The notes: generated from the sequence alone by a model not told the origin. Counted from the first letter of the stretch, positions 34,847 to 44,694 are shown. The stretch: DNA of 64,000 bases from LZORAL124-50-18 sp051208045 (GCA_051208045.1 JBPJFY010000003.1:310001-374000); one strand, 5' to 3'. A program made the numbers and translations.

Positions 34847-36205
34847 TTGAAAAGAATAGGCATTCTTACCGCAATCGCACTCATGGCAGGCCATAGCGCA
34901 CTTTTGCAGGCAAAGGTCTCCGAACAGGAAGCGGCCCGACTGGACAAGGACCTGACACCCGTCGGTGCAGTCAGACTGGGCAATTCTGCAGGCACTATCC
35001 CGGCGTGGACTGGCGGCCTGACCACACCGCCCAAGGGGTACAACGAAGGTGATCACCATATAGATCCCTATGCGTCCGAGCAGCCGTCGTTCAAAATCGA
35101 CAAAACCAATGTTGATAAATTTAAAGACAATTTAACGCCGGGACAGATTGCGCTCATCAATCAATACGCACCAGGCTACTTTCTTAACGTGTACCCCACC
35201 CACCGTAGTGCGGCGTACCCGGAGCATATCTACCAAAAACTGAAAGACAATGCCGTGAAAGCCCAGTTGCTTGAGCTGGGTAACGGTGTTTCCAATACCA
35301 TTGCGACGAGCCCCTTTCCCATTCCGGCCAACGGTTTGGAGGTTTTGTGGAATCATATTCTGCGCTACCGAGGTGAGCAGGTGGAATTCCGCTCCGCTTT
35401 CGTCACGCCGACACCTGATGGAAGCTATACACCGGTCCTGACCGAATACAATTACTTTTTTGCCTACAGCGAGCCCGGCGCGCAGCTGTCGGACATTGAT
35501 AACAAAATCTTTTATCTGCAAACCAATGTGATCTCGCCCACCAAACTGGCCGGCACACTCAATCTGGTCCATGAAACCCTGGACCAGGTGCGCTCCCCGA
35601 GAAAGGCCTGGCGCTATCAGGCCGGTGAACGGCGGCTACGACGGGCACCATCGCTGGAATACGGCACGGATTTCCCAAACAGCTCCTCCCTTAAAACAGT
35701 CGACCAAACCGACATGTATAACGGTGCACCGAATCAATACGAGTGGACACTCACGGGGAAAAAAGAGATCTATATCCCTTATAACTCGTATAAGCTGGAG
35801 AATCCGGATTTAAAAATTGAAAATATTATTCAACCCAAACACATCAACCAGGACCTCGGTCGCTATGAGCTTCACCGGGTGTGGGTCGTTGAGGGGGTAT
35901 TGAGAGATGGTATCAAGCACCCTTACCATTTCCGTCGAATGTATTTTGACGAGGACAGCTGGCAGATTGTGCTCACTGAAGAATACGATGAAGACAAGAA
36001 ACTCTGGCGCGTGTCTGAGGCGCACTCCATTACCTATTACGAAAAACCACTCCTCTGGAGCGGCCTGGAAGTCACCTATGACCTGAAGTCAAGGCGCTAT
36101 TTTGCTGACGGTCTGAACAATGAGGAAAAACCCTACAATTTCAATCCAGGGTTTGATGCCAAGGACTTCTCAACGTCAGCGGCCCGTCGTGCCGCCAAGC
36201 GTTAA
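34847..36205 (+). CDS. DUF1329 family exported protein
   Basis: A 452-residue protein with a signal peptide (KRIGILTAIALMAGHSALLQ, cut near residue 22-24) and the DUF1329 layout (LTPVGAVRLGNSAGTIPAWTGG near residues 35-55; FAYSEPGAQLSDIDNKIFYLQTN; ending in KRYFADGLNNE-like RRYFADGLN). The family has a LolB-like barrel fold by structure prediction, is exported and often sits near DUF1302 outer-membrane proteins. No such gene is adjacent here. The start is TTG at 34847 with GAGAGA upstream. Function is unknown; envelope lipid or aromatic compound export has been suggested for relatives, but I cannot support that here. Confidence 0.82.
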   Translation: MKRIGILTAIALMAGHSALLQAKVSEQEAARLDKDLTPVGAVRLGNSAGTIPAWTGGLTTPPKGYNEGDHHIDPYASEQPSFKIDKTNVDKFKDNLTPGQIALINQYAPGYFLNVYPTHRSAAYPEHIYQKLKDNAVKAQLLELGNGVSNTIATSPFPIPANGLEVLWNHILRYRGEQVEFRSAFVTPTPDGSYTPVLTEYNYFFAYSEPGAQLSDIDNKIFYLQTNVISPTKLAGTLNLVHETLDQVRSPRKAWRYQAGERRLRRAPSLEYGTDFPNSSSLKTVDQTDMYNGAPNQYEWTLTGKKEIYIPYNSYKLENPDLKIENIIQPKHINQDLGRYELHRVWVVEGVLRDGIKHPYHFRRMYFDEDSWQIVLTEEYDEDKKLWRVSEAHSITYYEKPLLWSGLEVTYDLKSRRYFADGLNNEEKPYNFNPGFDAKDFSTSAARRAAKR

Positions 36206-36233
36206 CTACGAGCGCCCCAAGACAGGTATTACT

Positions 36234-37256
36234 ATGGCAACACCGGTACTTATTTGCGACGACTCCACCGTCGCCCGCAAACAGATGGCAAGAACACTTC
36301 CCACTGACTGGGAGGTGGATATCACGTTTGCCAAGAACGGGGCAGAAGGACTGGATGCGCTCCGTGAGGGAAAGGGCGACATACTGTTCCTTGACCTGAA
36401 CATGCCTGTCATGGACGGCTACGAAGTGCTTGCGGAAGTGGCGAAAGCAGACCTGCCCACCATGGTCATTGTGGTCTCGGGTGATATCCAGCCGGAGGCC
36501 CACGAACGCGTTAAAAAACTGGGTGCGGTGGCTTTTATCAAAAAACCCGTGGATGCCAGTGAAGTTGCCAAAATTCTGGGGGACTACGGCGTTTACCGAC
36601 CCAATGAAGAGCCGGAGGAATTTGACTCCTTTCAAGACTTTGATGAAGCCGTGCTCGCCCACGCAGGCGAGTCCAATCTACTGGACTGCATTCAGGAAAT
36701 TTCCAACGTTGCCATGGGCCAGGCGGGAGATAAACTCGCGCGCTTGCTGGATGTTTTTGTAAAATTACCCATACCCAAGGTGAATTTTCTTGAGGTGTCG
36801 GAATTGCAGATGGCACTGACGTTTTCTGAAAAAGAAGACACCTACTCTGCCGTATGCCAGGGGTTTATTGGCGCAGGCATCGCCGGAGAGGCACTGGTAA
36901 TCTTCAGTGACTCCAGTTTTGTCGACATGGCCCAACTGTTAAAGTATAAGGGCGAGATTACCCGGACCGCCGAACTGGAGCTGTTGATGGATGTCGCCAG
37001 CATACTCGTGGGTGCCTGCACCAACGGTATCGCGGGCCAGCTGGATATTGACTTCAGTCTGGGTCACCCGGTCGTGATTGGACAGCACGTGAAAGTGTCT
37101 GACCTGGTGCGGGGAGGTGCTAATCGATGGAAAAAAACGCTGGCTATTGAGCTGACCTACCAGATCGAAGGCTATGCCATCACGTTTGACTTGCTGCTCC
37201 TCCTGACGGAAGACTCGGTGGAGAACCTGCAAACGCGCTTGTCCTTTTTGATGTAG
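36234..37256 (+). CDS. Response regulator with CheC/CheX-like phosphatase domain
   Basis: The 340-residue protein has an N-terminal receiver (residues 1-120; VLICDDSTVARKQMAR, Asp54 in LFLDLNMPVMDG, Lys near 103 in AFIKKP). This is followed by a CheC-type domain (about 150-340) with EISNVAMGQAGDKLARLL, the ExxN helix of CheC/FliY phosphatases. The second helix (MDVASILVGACTNGI) lacks the ExxN pattern. A role in controlling phosphorylation of a CheY-like partner, or its own, is inferred. The ATG at 36234 is preferred because the upstream frame overlaps the previous gene. A diguanylate cyclase gene follows by 68 bases and probably shares transcription. Confidence 0.85.
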   Translation: MATPVLICDDSTVARKQMARTLPTDWEVDITFAKNGAEGLDALREGKGDILFLDLNMPVMDGYEVLAEVAKADLPTMVIVVSGDIQPEAHERVKKLGAVAFIKKPVDASEVAKILGDYGVYRPNEEPEEFDSFQDFDEAVLAHAGESNLLDCIQEISNVAMGQAGDKLARLLDVFVKLPIPKVNFLEVSELQMALTFSEKEDTYSAVCQGFIGAGIAGEALVIFSDSSFVDMAQLLKYKGEITRTAELELLMDVASILVGACTNGIAGQLDIDFSLGHPVVIGQHVKVSDLVRGGANRWKKTLAIELTYQIEGYAITFDLLLLLTEDSVENLQTRLSFLM

Positions 37257-37324
37257 CAGACCCCTGTTGTTAGACACATGAACACACGATACGACACACC
37301 CACACTGAGAGATAAGAAGATCCT

Positions 37325-38314
37325 ATGACCGCTGAACATCTCGACATTACCGAATTCCACTGGCTCATGGATATGCTGCAGACGATCGATGTCGGCCTGG
37401 TTGTGCTGGACAAGCAGTATACGATCCAGGTGTGGAACAGTTTCATGGAGAACCACAGCGGACTAAGGCCGGAGCAAGTCAAGGACAAAGATCTGTTCAG
37501 TATTTTTCCGAACATTGATAAAGAGTGGCTCGTACAAAAATCACAGGCTGTCTTTCAGTTGAAAAATCGTGCATTCACTACCTGGGAGCAGCGCCCCTAC
37601 CTTATGCGCTTCCTGAATTATCGCCCCATTACCGGCACAGCGGATTTCATGTACCAAAACATCACGATTTCTCCACTGGTGTCCATTGATGGCGAAGTAA
37701 AACACATCTGTATTCTCATTTATGATGTCACCGATATCGCAACCAGTAAAATGGCTTTGCAGGAGGCCAATGGTGAATTGGAGCGACTGAGTCGCACTGA
37801 CCGCCTAACCCTCCTCAACAATCGTGGGTTCTGGGAAGAATGCCTGGTGCGTGAATATGCCCGTTACCAGCGTTATCATCACACCTGTTCATTAATCATG
37901 TTTGATATCGATCACTTTAAAAAAGTGAATGACACCTACGGCCATCAGGCCGGAGACGAGGTTATTCGCCAAACCTCAGCTGCGCTGAGGAACAGCTTGC
38001 GTAAAACCGATATTGCGGGTCGCTATGGCGGGGAAGAGTTTGGCGTGATTCTGGTAGATACCGATGCGGAAGGGGCAAAAATATTTGCCGAACGTCTACG
38101 TGAGCATATTGAGGGGCTCACGGTAACCCACGAAGATCAGGCCATTCGATTTACCATCAGCCTGGGGATTGCAGCACTGGACGACCAGTGCTCAGATTAC
38201 AAACAATGGCTCGAACATTCTGACCAGGCCCTCTACCACTGTAAACGTAACGGCAGAAACCAGAGCGTGATCTACACCCAGGCGCTGGATGCAGAAGGCA
38301 AGGGTCACGATTAA
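37325..38314 (+). CDS. PAS-GGDEF diguanylate cyclase
   Basis: The 329-residue cytoplasmic protein has an N-terminal PAS domain (about 12-140, FHWLMDMLQTIDVGLVVLD) and a GGDEF domain with active-site GGEEF (235-239), the upstream RxxD inhibitory site RKTD (226-229) and FDIDHFKKVNDTYGHQAGD. It should make c-di-GMP from two GTP and be product-inhibited. The preceding gene encodes the receiver-CheC protein, so its output may depend on that pathway. No transmembrane segment is seen. Confidence 0.93.
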   Translation: MTAEHLDITEFHWLMDMLQTIDVGLVVLDKQYTIQVWNSFMENHSGLRPEQVKDKDLFSIFPNIDKEWLVQKSQAVFQLKNRAFTTWEQRPYLMRFLNYRPITGTADFMYQNITISPLVSIDGEVKHICILIYDVTDIATSKMALQEANGELERLSRTDRLTLLNNRGFWEECLVREYARYQRYHHTCSLIMFDIDHFKKVNDTYGHQAGDEVIRQTSAALRNSLRKTDIAGRYGGEEFGVILVDTDAEGAKIFAERLREHIEGLTVTHEDQAIRFTISLGIAALDDQCSDYKQWLEHSDQALYHCKRNGRNQSVIYTQALDAEGKGHD

Positions 38315-38339
38315 CCCACGGCTGGACGGCGGCGCACTA

Positions 38340-38540
38340 TTAAAGATCCATAAACTCAACGATCACGGTTTTTATAATGAAGCCCGCTACCCCGGCAAAT
38401 AGACCAATAAACAGAATCATCATACCAAACCGACCTGCCTTGGATTTTTTTGCCAGGTCGTAAATGATATAAGCCATAAAGGCGATCAGCCCACTCACCA
38501 ACACTACCGTTGAATAGTATGCAAACTGCTCTTCGCTCAT
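38340..38540 (-). CDS. DUF2788 family small membrane protein
   Basis: A 66-residue protein with two transmembrane helices (about 10-28 and 40-60) and the DUF2788 pattern YIIYDLAKKSKAGRFG between them, ending IIKTVIVEFMDL. Function unknown. It is convergent with the cyclase gene and stands alone. The 272 bases upstream to the EVE gene hold only what look like promoters. Confidence 0.85.
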   Translation of the reverse strand: MSEEQFAYYSTVVLVSGLIAFMAYIIYDLAKKSKAGRFGMMILFIGLFAGVAGFIIKTVIVEFMDL

Positions 38541-38812
38541 TCCCTACCACCTTATCTTGAAACGTCGCTCGCCGCGATCACCTTGCCGGCTGGGCCGACT
38601 GGAGTGCGGCTATTATAAAGAGGCGGCCGCCAATAACCAAGCCCGGTGCTTCCCATGGCTTTCGTTGTTGTACTTTCCCGCACTCAACCGAGCGTACGGC
38701 TCGGGAACCGCACCGGCTTTCGCCCTTGGCATCATTGTACGCGCTGGTTATGATAGCCCCCCTACATCACTAATTTCCCGAAAACCAAGGGAAGACTAAC
38801 CGAGGACCCCTC

Positions 38813-39271
38813 ATGAAATATTGGCTGATGAAGTCCGAGCCTGACGTGTTTGGCATTGATCATCTCGCAAACATGCCCCAACAGACAGAACATTGGGATG
38901 GCGTAAGAAATTACCAGGCCAGAAACATGATGCGCGATGAAATGCAGGTCGGAGATCAGGTCTTCTTTTACCACTCAAATTGTGATGTGCCAGGCATCGT
39001 GGGACTGGCAAAGGTGGTACGTGCCGGCTACCCGGACCACACCGCACTAGACCCAGAATGTAAATACTTTGATCCCAAAAGTGATCCGGACAATCCGCGT
39101 TGGTTCATGGTGGATATTCAGCTGGTGCGGAAATTTAAGCGGACAATTTCCCTCAAGGAATTAAAAGAAACCAAAGAGTTGGAAGACATGCCGCTGGTCA
39201 GGAAAGGCAACCGGCTGAGTGTCATGCCGGTAGAGCAAAATCAGTTCGAGTTTGTGCTTACCATGGAATGA
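38813..39271 (+). CDS. EVE domain protein
   Basis: A 152-residue protein beginning MKYWLMKSEPDVFGIDHL and containing GVRNYQARNMMRDEMQVGDQ, the hallmark EVE fold related to PUA and YTH domains. EVE proteins are thought to bind modified bases in DNA or RNA. It is soluble and single-domain. The ATG has AGG-like sequence GAGGACCCC upstream. It is convergent with a glutaredoxin-like gene 13 bases away. Confidence 0.92.
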   Translation: MKYWLMKSEPDVFGIDHLANMPQQTEHWDGVRNYQARNMMRDEMQVGDQVFFYHSNCDVPGIVGLAKVVRAGYPDHTALDPECKYFDPKSDPDNPRWFMVDIQLVRKFKRTISLKELKETKELEDMPLVRKGNRLSVMPVEQNQFEFVLTME

Positions 39272-39284
39272 GGAACCGACAGGA

Positions 39285-39551
39285 TCAACCGGTCCTGATC
39301 AATCGCAGCACATCGTCGCCCGAAAAAGGCCAGCAGAGTACGACCTCTGAATGCATCTTGCGCAGAACGGGAATGTGTTCTGCGTATTGAGCCATCAGCT
39401 GGTCATCCTCGGCAATATCAATCACGCTCAAATAGATTTCCACCTCCGTAGAGGGTGACTGAGCCACACTTTGTGCAATCACTTGCTCGGCAACATCGCA
39501 CAAGTGACAGCCGGCCGTGGAGTACAATAAAAGCTCGATTTCTTTTTTCAT
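39285..39551 (-). CDS. Glutaredoxin-like (DUF836) protein
   Basis: An 88-residue thioredoxin-fold protein with the active-site CHLC (about residues 16-19) after the beta strand LLLYSTAG, and the cis-Pro segment EHIPVLRKM. The family is found in proteobacteria and likely handles thiol-disulfide exchange in the cytoplasm; partners are not known. Confidence 0.88.
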   Translation of the reverse strand: MKKEIELLLYSTAGCHLCDVAEQVIAQSVAQSPSTEVEIYLSVIDIAEDDQLMAQYAEHIPVLRKMHSEVVLCWPFSGDDVLRLIRTG

Positions 39552-39724
39552 TTTACGCTGGATTTCCCCGGCTGTTTTGACAATAATTCAGACTCTGTTG
39601 GTTCAGTAAGTTCATTCTGTCACTGGCCAATCACCTACCCATCATCCCCGGCAAATCGCTTTACTGATGTTTGCCCCGGGGAATGAATCCTTAAGACATA
39701 TCGTCCGAACAATAAAGAGAACAT

Positions 39725-40663
39725 ATGCTGTTTAAGAATATTTATATCTATCGCTTTAGCAAACCTTTTACCCTCAGCCCGGAAGCATTGGAAGAAAAGC
39801 TCGCAGAAGCTGCCATTCAACCCTGTGGTCCGCAGGAAACATTTCGCCAGGGCTGGGCCTTCCCCCTGGGAAAACACGGCGCACAATTCGTCCACACCAG
39901 CAATGGCAACATGATGCTGTCCCTGGCAAAAGAGGAGCGTATTCTACCATCCTCCGTGATCAAGGAAATGATGGAAGAACGTGTACAACAGATTGAAGAA
40001 GAGCAGCACCGGAAAGTCCGAAAAAAAGAAAAAGATGAACTCAAAGAGCAGATCACGACAGAATTGCTGCCACGTGCGTTCAAACGATCTCAGTACACAC
40101 AGGGGTACATTGATAATAAAAACGGCTGGTTGATCATCAACACCTCCTCGGCCAAAAAAGCCGACGACTTCACCAGCTTTTTGCGAAAAACGCTTGGTTC
40201 CCTGCCCGTCATGTTCCCCGAAGTACAGCAAAGCCCTTCAGCCATTATGACCAGCTGGCTGCAGGACAGCGATTCACTGGCTCAGGATTTCATCCTGCGC
40301 GATGAGTGTGAACTGCAATCCGAAGGGGAAGACAAGTCTGTCGTACGCTGCAAAGGTCTGGATATTGAAGGCGACGAAGTACAAGGCCACATCCGTGCAG
40401 AGATGCGCGTAGTCAAACTCGCCCTCGACTGGCAGGATCGTATCTCCTTTGTCCTCAACGAAGATTTAACCCTCAAGCGCATCAAGTTTGGTGAATTCCT
40501 GAATGAGAAGCTGGAAGACAGCCAGGCCGAAAGCGCTGCAGAAAAGTTTGATGCCACATTTGCGCTCATGAGCCTGGAGTTCTCGGAGTTGATTGAGCGA
40601 ATTCTGGCCTTGTTTGGCGGAGAAGACCGTTCGAAAATTGTCGATGAACCTCAAGCGGCCTGA
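39725..40663 (+). CDS. rdgC: RdgC, recombination-associated protein
   Basis: The 312-residue protein matches E. coli RdgC (about 303 aa): MLFKNIYIYRFSKPF at the start, CGPQETFRQGWAFPLG (about 38) and LLPRAFKRSQ (about 117). RdgC forms a ring around DNA and restrains RecA. It is soluble. AGAG precedes the ATG. It is convergent with the large acetyltransferase gene, with a palindrome between them. Confidence 0.95.
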   Translation: MLFKNIYIYRFSKPFTLSPEALEEKLAEAAIQPCGPQETFRQGWAFPLGKHGAQFVHTSNGNMMLSLAKEERILPSSVIKEMMEERVQQIEEEQHRKVRKKEKDELKEQITTELLPRAFKRSQYTQGYIDNKNGWLIINTSSAKKADDFTSFLRKTLGSLPVMFPEVQQSPSAIMTSWLQDSDSLAQDFILRDECELQSEGEDKSVVRCKGLDIEGDEVQGHIRAEMRVVKLALDWQDRISFVLNEDLTLKRIKFGEFLNEKLEDSQAESAAEKFDATFALMSLEFSELIERILALFGGEDRSKIVDEPQAA

Positions 40664-40700
40664 ACGAACTCACAAACACCCACGGCCATTCCAGTGTGGA

Positions 40701-40726
40701 AAGCTACACTCTCAAGAGTGTAGCTT
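40701..40726. terminator. Palindromic hairpin between convergent rdgC and acetyltransferase genes
   Basis: Arms AAGCTACACTCT (40701-40712) and AGAGTGTAGCTT (40715-40726) are perfectly complementary over 12 bp with a 2-base centre. The palindrome overlaps the last codon of the minus-strand gene. It lacks a long T-run. Confidence 0.55.
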
Positions 40727-43450
40727 CTGCAACTGCCAGCCGTCCTCCGGCTTATTCAACGGCAGTTTTAACTCCATCACCTCTTCTTCGTTGTTGTAGA
40801 GGGTCTTGAATCCCAATTTTTTTGCCAAGGCCAGCATGGGCTCATTTTCCGGCAAAACTGATCCGATCATCTCCACCGTTCCCTTGGAGCGACAATAATC
40901 AATCATTTTGTTCATGAGCGTCGTGCCCAGGCGCTCGCCCTTCATATCATCCCTTACGATGACCGCAAACTCGGTCTGCAGGTTATCCGCATCGGTCCAG
41001 GTTCTTACTACCCCCAGGGTTTCCGATGGCGCATCCGGCGCCGCAGTCATGGGAGCTGAGGCAACAAACACCATCTCCCGGTCATAATCGATTTGAAGCA
41101 TTTGCACCAACTCATCGTGACTGAATGATTTGCGATAATGAAAAAATCGAAACCGAATGGACTCCGGCGACAACTTGGAATGAAACTCAATGTGCGCAGG
41201 CTCGTCCTCCCCCTTCACCGGGCGTAACTCGACACGTCGTCGCGATTTAGGCAAGGTGACCCACTCACACAGCTCCTCCGGATACGGCTGTATGACGAGA
41301 CGCGCCTGCTCATCCAGATCAATCGCGACATCCACGGCTACCACCCCGCGCCGATCAAACAGGAGGGGAAGAATTTCAAGACCCTTGATTTCCGGAATAT
41401 CAATCACGATCTGCGACAACGTCACGAGTGTTTCACACACAGCCTGAATATCTTTCTGGGGCTGGTAACTGTATTCTTTCAACAGCTTGTACATGTGTGT
41501 TTGCCGCAATAAATCCCGCGCCAGGGTCATATTCAGCGGAGGCAGCGCGACGTGCCTGTCCGCCATGACATTCACGCTCGCCCCGGCAGCGCCGCACACA
41601 ACAATTGGCCCAAAAGTTGGGTCACGGGTGATACCCAGACTGAACCCCAATCCTCCGATGTGCTGGTGCGTTTCATGTACGGCAAAGCCCACAAAACCAC
41701 TTTCCGGGAAATGTTCCTGATACTGGGAAAAAAGCAACGCGCAGGATTCGCGAATGGAGTGCTCATCGTTGAGTCGCCTTAACGTCGCTTTATAACGACC
41801 TCGACCGGTTTTCTCTTCCAGAAACGGGTGTGCTGCCTGCTCATGCAACAACGTCAGATTGATGGCACCATCTAAACTGTTAAACACTTCGACCACCTGA
41901 TCCACGTCATCACAGTACCAGGTTTTTACAACAGGAATGCCGTAGTCGGCAATCACCTGTCGGGCCTCTTCGTTGGTTAAACTCCTCCGCTTCTGCCGAT
42001 GGGCGTTCGTTACAATACCCCGCGCATGAGATCTGTCCACACTGTGATCAGAGTACGAAGACGGTGTTTCTGCCAATAAAGTTTGTGTACGTTTATGATT
42101 GACCTGATGCATGAACGCCTGAATCGCTTTTTCCGGCGAAGAAAACGTGGGAATGCCTGCATCAAAAAAGGCCTGTCGCGCATCATGAATGGTGCTGTGT
42201 CCTAACCAGCAGGTAAACACATTCAACCGCGAGCGCTTGCATCGGTTAATGACGGCATCCGCCACCTGCAGACTGTCTTCCGTGAGAGAGGGCGCAAACA
42301 TCACCAGGACATTAGAAACGGAAAAATCCTGCTCCAGAATCTGCAATGCCTGATCATAGCGTTGTGGTGTGGCATCGTAATCCAGATCCACTGGGTTGCG
42401 TTTGTTCCAGTACGGGGGTAACAGCGCTTCCAGGGCGGCCATCGTTCCATCGGACAAATACGTTAACTCCCCGCCCAGCGTTGATAGCCTGTCCACCGCC
42501 AGCACACCGGGACCAAACCCGTTGCACAACACCATCAGATGCTCCTGTTTCACCGGTTTCATTCGGGTCAGCGTTTCCAGAGCGTCAAACATTTCGTCCA
42601 GCCCCTGCACACGCAGCACCCCGGCACGCCGCAGCACCGCATCATAGATATCGTCGCCGTTGACAATGCCGTCCGGCAGCGCACGCGGAATCCACTGAGA
42701 CTCCGCCACCCGACCACTTTTTACCGCGAGAATTAACTTACCCCGGGAAGCAGCACGCACTGCGGAGATAAAACGGGAGGGGCTGGTGATATTCTCCAGA
42801 TGCAACAGGATGGCTTTTGTGGACCGGTCCTGCGCGAGATAATCAATCAGGTCATCCGGATCAATATCTACGCCATCCCCCAGGGTAAGAAAATGCGAGA
42901 AGCCAATCCCCCGTGACAGTGCCCAATCAATCACAGCGCTGCTGATCGTGCCGGATTGGCCGATAAAGGCGATCTTACCGGGCAACACCCCCATGTGCGC
43001 ATAGGTGGCGTTCAAGTTACGTGATGGCACCATGACACCGATGGTATTCGGACCCAGCAGCCGAATGCCCGACTTTTTAGCGGCGTCTTTGACCGAATAC
43101 ATCAATGGTCGGCCGGATTTGCTGTGCATCCGGGACAGCCCTCCGGTCAGAATCATTGCCGTTTTTACTCCGGCTTTTCCAAGCTGCTTCACCAGTGCCG
43201 GCACGGTTTCCGGCGGCGTACAGATAATCGCCAGATCAGGGGAGTATTTCAGCTTACTGACCTTACTCACACATTCAATGCCGTGTACCTGTTCATACTC
43301 TGTTGAGTTGATGACGATCAGTTTGCCCGCATAATCGGACGCCAGCAAATTACGCAGTACCATACCGCCCATGTTCTGGGACCGTTCTGACGCCCCGAGA
43401 ATACAGATCGATTTCGGGTTGAATAACGCCTCAAGGTAACGAGTGCTCAT
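40712..43450 (-). CDS. PatZ/Pka-type protein lysine acetyltransferase (acetyl-CoA synthetase-like/GNAT)
   Basis: The 912-residue protein has four parts: a CoA-binding domain (about 1-130, ICILGASERSQNMGGMVLRN), a succinyl-CoA-ligase-like domain (about 150-450, IGQSGTISSAVIDWALSRGIGFS), an ATP-grasp domain (about 480-700) and a C-terminal GNAT domain (about 745-912, VIVRDDMKGERLGTTLMNKMIDYC with the acetyl-CoA pyrophosphate loop). This matches E. coli PatZ (YfiQ, 886 aa) and Pat, which acetylate acetyl-CoA synthetase and other proteins. GGAG precedes the ATG. A histone-deacetylase-family gene starts 201 bases away on the other strand. The symbol pka/patZ is likely but not assigned without search. 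Confidence 0.9.
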   Translation of the reverse strand: MSTRYLEALFNPKSICILGASERSQNMGGMVLRNLLASDYAGKLIVINSTEYEQVHGIECVSKVSKLKYSPDLAIICTPPETVPALVKQLGKAGVKTAMILTGGLSRMHSKSGRPLMYSVKDAAKKSGIRLLGPNTIGVMVPSRNLNATYAHMGVLPGKIAFIGQSGTISSAVIDWALSRGIGFSHFLTLGDGVDIDPDDLIDYLAQDRSTKAILLHLENITSPSRFISAVRAASRGKLILAVKSGRVAESQWIPRALPDGIVNGDDIYDAVLRRAGVLRVQGLDEMFDALETLTRMKPVKQEHLMVLCNGFGPGVLAVDRLSTLGGELTYLSDGTMAALEALLPPYWNKRNPVDLDYDATPQRYDQALQILEQDFSVSNVLVMFAPSLTEDSLQVADAVINRCKRSRLNVFTCWLGHSTIHDARQAFFDAGIPTFSSPEKAIQAFMHQVNHKRTQTLLAETPSSYSDHSVDRSHARGIVTNAHRQKRRSLTNEEARQVIADYGIPVVKTWYCDDVDQVVEVFNSLDGAINLTLLHEQAAHPFLEEKTGRGRYKATLRRLNDEHSIRESCALLFSQYQEHFPESGFVGFAVHETHQHIGGLGFSLGITRDPTFGPIVVCGAAGASVNVMADRHVALPPLNMTLARDLLRQTHMYKLLKEYSYQPQKDIQAVCETLVTLSQIVIDIPEIKGLEILPLLFDRRGVVAVDVAIDLDEQARLVIQPYPEELCEWVTLPKSRRRVELRPVKGEDEPAHIEFHSKLSPESIRFRFFHYRKSFSHDELVQMLQIDYDREMVFVASAPMTAAPDAPSETLGVVRTWTDADNLQTEFAVIVRDDMKGERLGTTLMNKMIDYCRSKGTVEMIGSVLPENEPMLALAKKLGFKTLYNNEEEVMELKLPLNKPEDGWQLQKLHS

Positions 43451-43650
43451 GGTCGTCTCCGGATGTCGAGCAAGGATTTCACCTAATTAAAAAGAATTTA
43501 CTGGAAAATGCAACCTAGCTGATCAAGCGTGCAGGCAAACAGCGATTCCCATGACCTGGGTCAGTCAAATTCTCAGCTTAACTCTTTTTAATCCCGTGTG
43601 ACCCGTTTATCATCAAAGCTAAGTTGAATAAAAATGAAAAGAAGCCCTGC

Positions 43651-44574
43651 ATGAAAACTGCCTATATTTCTCATAATGACTGTGAGCTCCACGACATGGG
43701 GTACGGCCATCCGGAAAGCCCCGCTCGCCTGGCGGCGATTCAAAACCAGCTGCAAGACACGCGCCTGGAACAGGAAATGGAATATATTCGCGCGGAAGAA
43801 GTCAATCCGGATCATGTTCTGCGTGTACATCCCGCCCGCTACGTGGAAGAACTCGACATGCGCTCACCTCACAATGGTCGGGTGATGATCGACGGAGACA
43901 CATCTCTGATGAAAGACACCATGCGTGCAGCCAAACTGGCGGCTGGCGCAGCGGTGCAAGCGGTGGACCTGGTACTCTCCGGCCAGAACAAAAACGCGTT
44001 CTGTGCCACTCGCCCCCCGGGCCATCATGCGGAGCGCAACACCGCCATGGGCTTTTGTTTTTACAACAACGTTGCCGTGGCAGCCCAACATGCCCTCACC
44101 TTTCATGCCCTTGATCGAGTCGCTATCATTGACTTTGATGTCCACCAGGGAAATGGAACCATCGATATTTTCCAGAACGATCCCAGAGTCATGGTCTGTT
44201 CCAGTTTTCAACATCCGGCGTACCCCAACAGCCATTTCGCGGTATCGAAAGATCACATCATCAACACGCCGCTGAATGCCTACACCAAAAGCAAGGATTT
44301 CCGAAATAAGACAGAGAAGGATTGGCTTAACCGACTACAAAACCATAAGCCTCAGCTTATCCTCATTTCTGCAGGCTTTGACGCCCATAGAGAAGACCCG
44401 CTCGGCGACGTCGAGCTGCTTACAAATGACTATACCTGGGTGACTGAAATGTTGGTGGATGTTGCTAAGAACTACTCAGACAGCCGAATTGTGTCGGTGC
44501 TGGAAGGTGGATACAACTTGAAAGCCCTGGCGGAGAGCGTGGAAGCACACCTCACCGTCCTTACTGGCGCCTGA
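43651..44574 (+). CDS. Histone-deacetylase-family hydrolase
   Basis: A 307-residue enzyme with the class II-like HDAC core: YGHPESPARL (about 18-27), RPPGHHAERNTAMGFCFYNN (about 119-138, active-site His pair), DFDVHQGNGT with the zinc Asp/His, and SAGFDAHREDPLGD with another zinc Asp. Such enzymes deacetylate lysines or polyamines in bacteria. It is divergent from the acetyltransferase gene, so a pair that adds and removes acetyl groups is a fair inference. The start at 43651 is preferred over a TTG at 43624; neither has a strong ribosome site. Confidence 0.92.
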   Translation: MKTAYISHNDCELHDMGYGHPESPARLAAIQNQLQDTRLEQEMEYIRAEEVNPDHVLRVHPARYVEELDMRSPHNGRVMIDGDTSLMKDTMRAAKLAAGAAVQAVDLVLSGQNKNAFCATRPPGHHAERNTAMGFCFYNNVAVAAQHALTFHALDRVAIIDFDVHQGNGTIDIFQNDPRVMVCSSFQHPAYPNSHFAVSKDHIINTPLNAYTKSKDFRNKTEKDWLNRLQNHKPQLILISAGFDAHREDPLGDVELLTNDYTWVTEMLVDVAKNYSDSRIVSVLEGGYNLKALAESVEAHLTVLTGA

Positions 44575-44616
44575 TCACAAAGGGTTTCCCGAGACACAGC
44601 GACACAGAGCCACAAA

Positions 44617-44639
44617 AAAAGGAGCATTCAGCTCCTTTT
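44617..44639. terminator. Bidirectional intrinsic terminator
   Basis: AAAAGGAGC (44617-44625) pairs with GCTCCTTTT (44631-44639) with a 5-base loop, flanked by an A-run and a T-run. It separates the convergent HDAC-family gene and fliS. Confidence 0.85.
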
Positions 44640-44694
44640 ATAATGCGCTTGTACGAATACAACGCGCTTGTACGTGCAGGTGTCGTGCCAGGCC

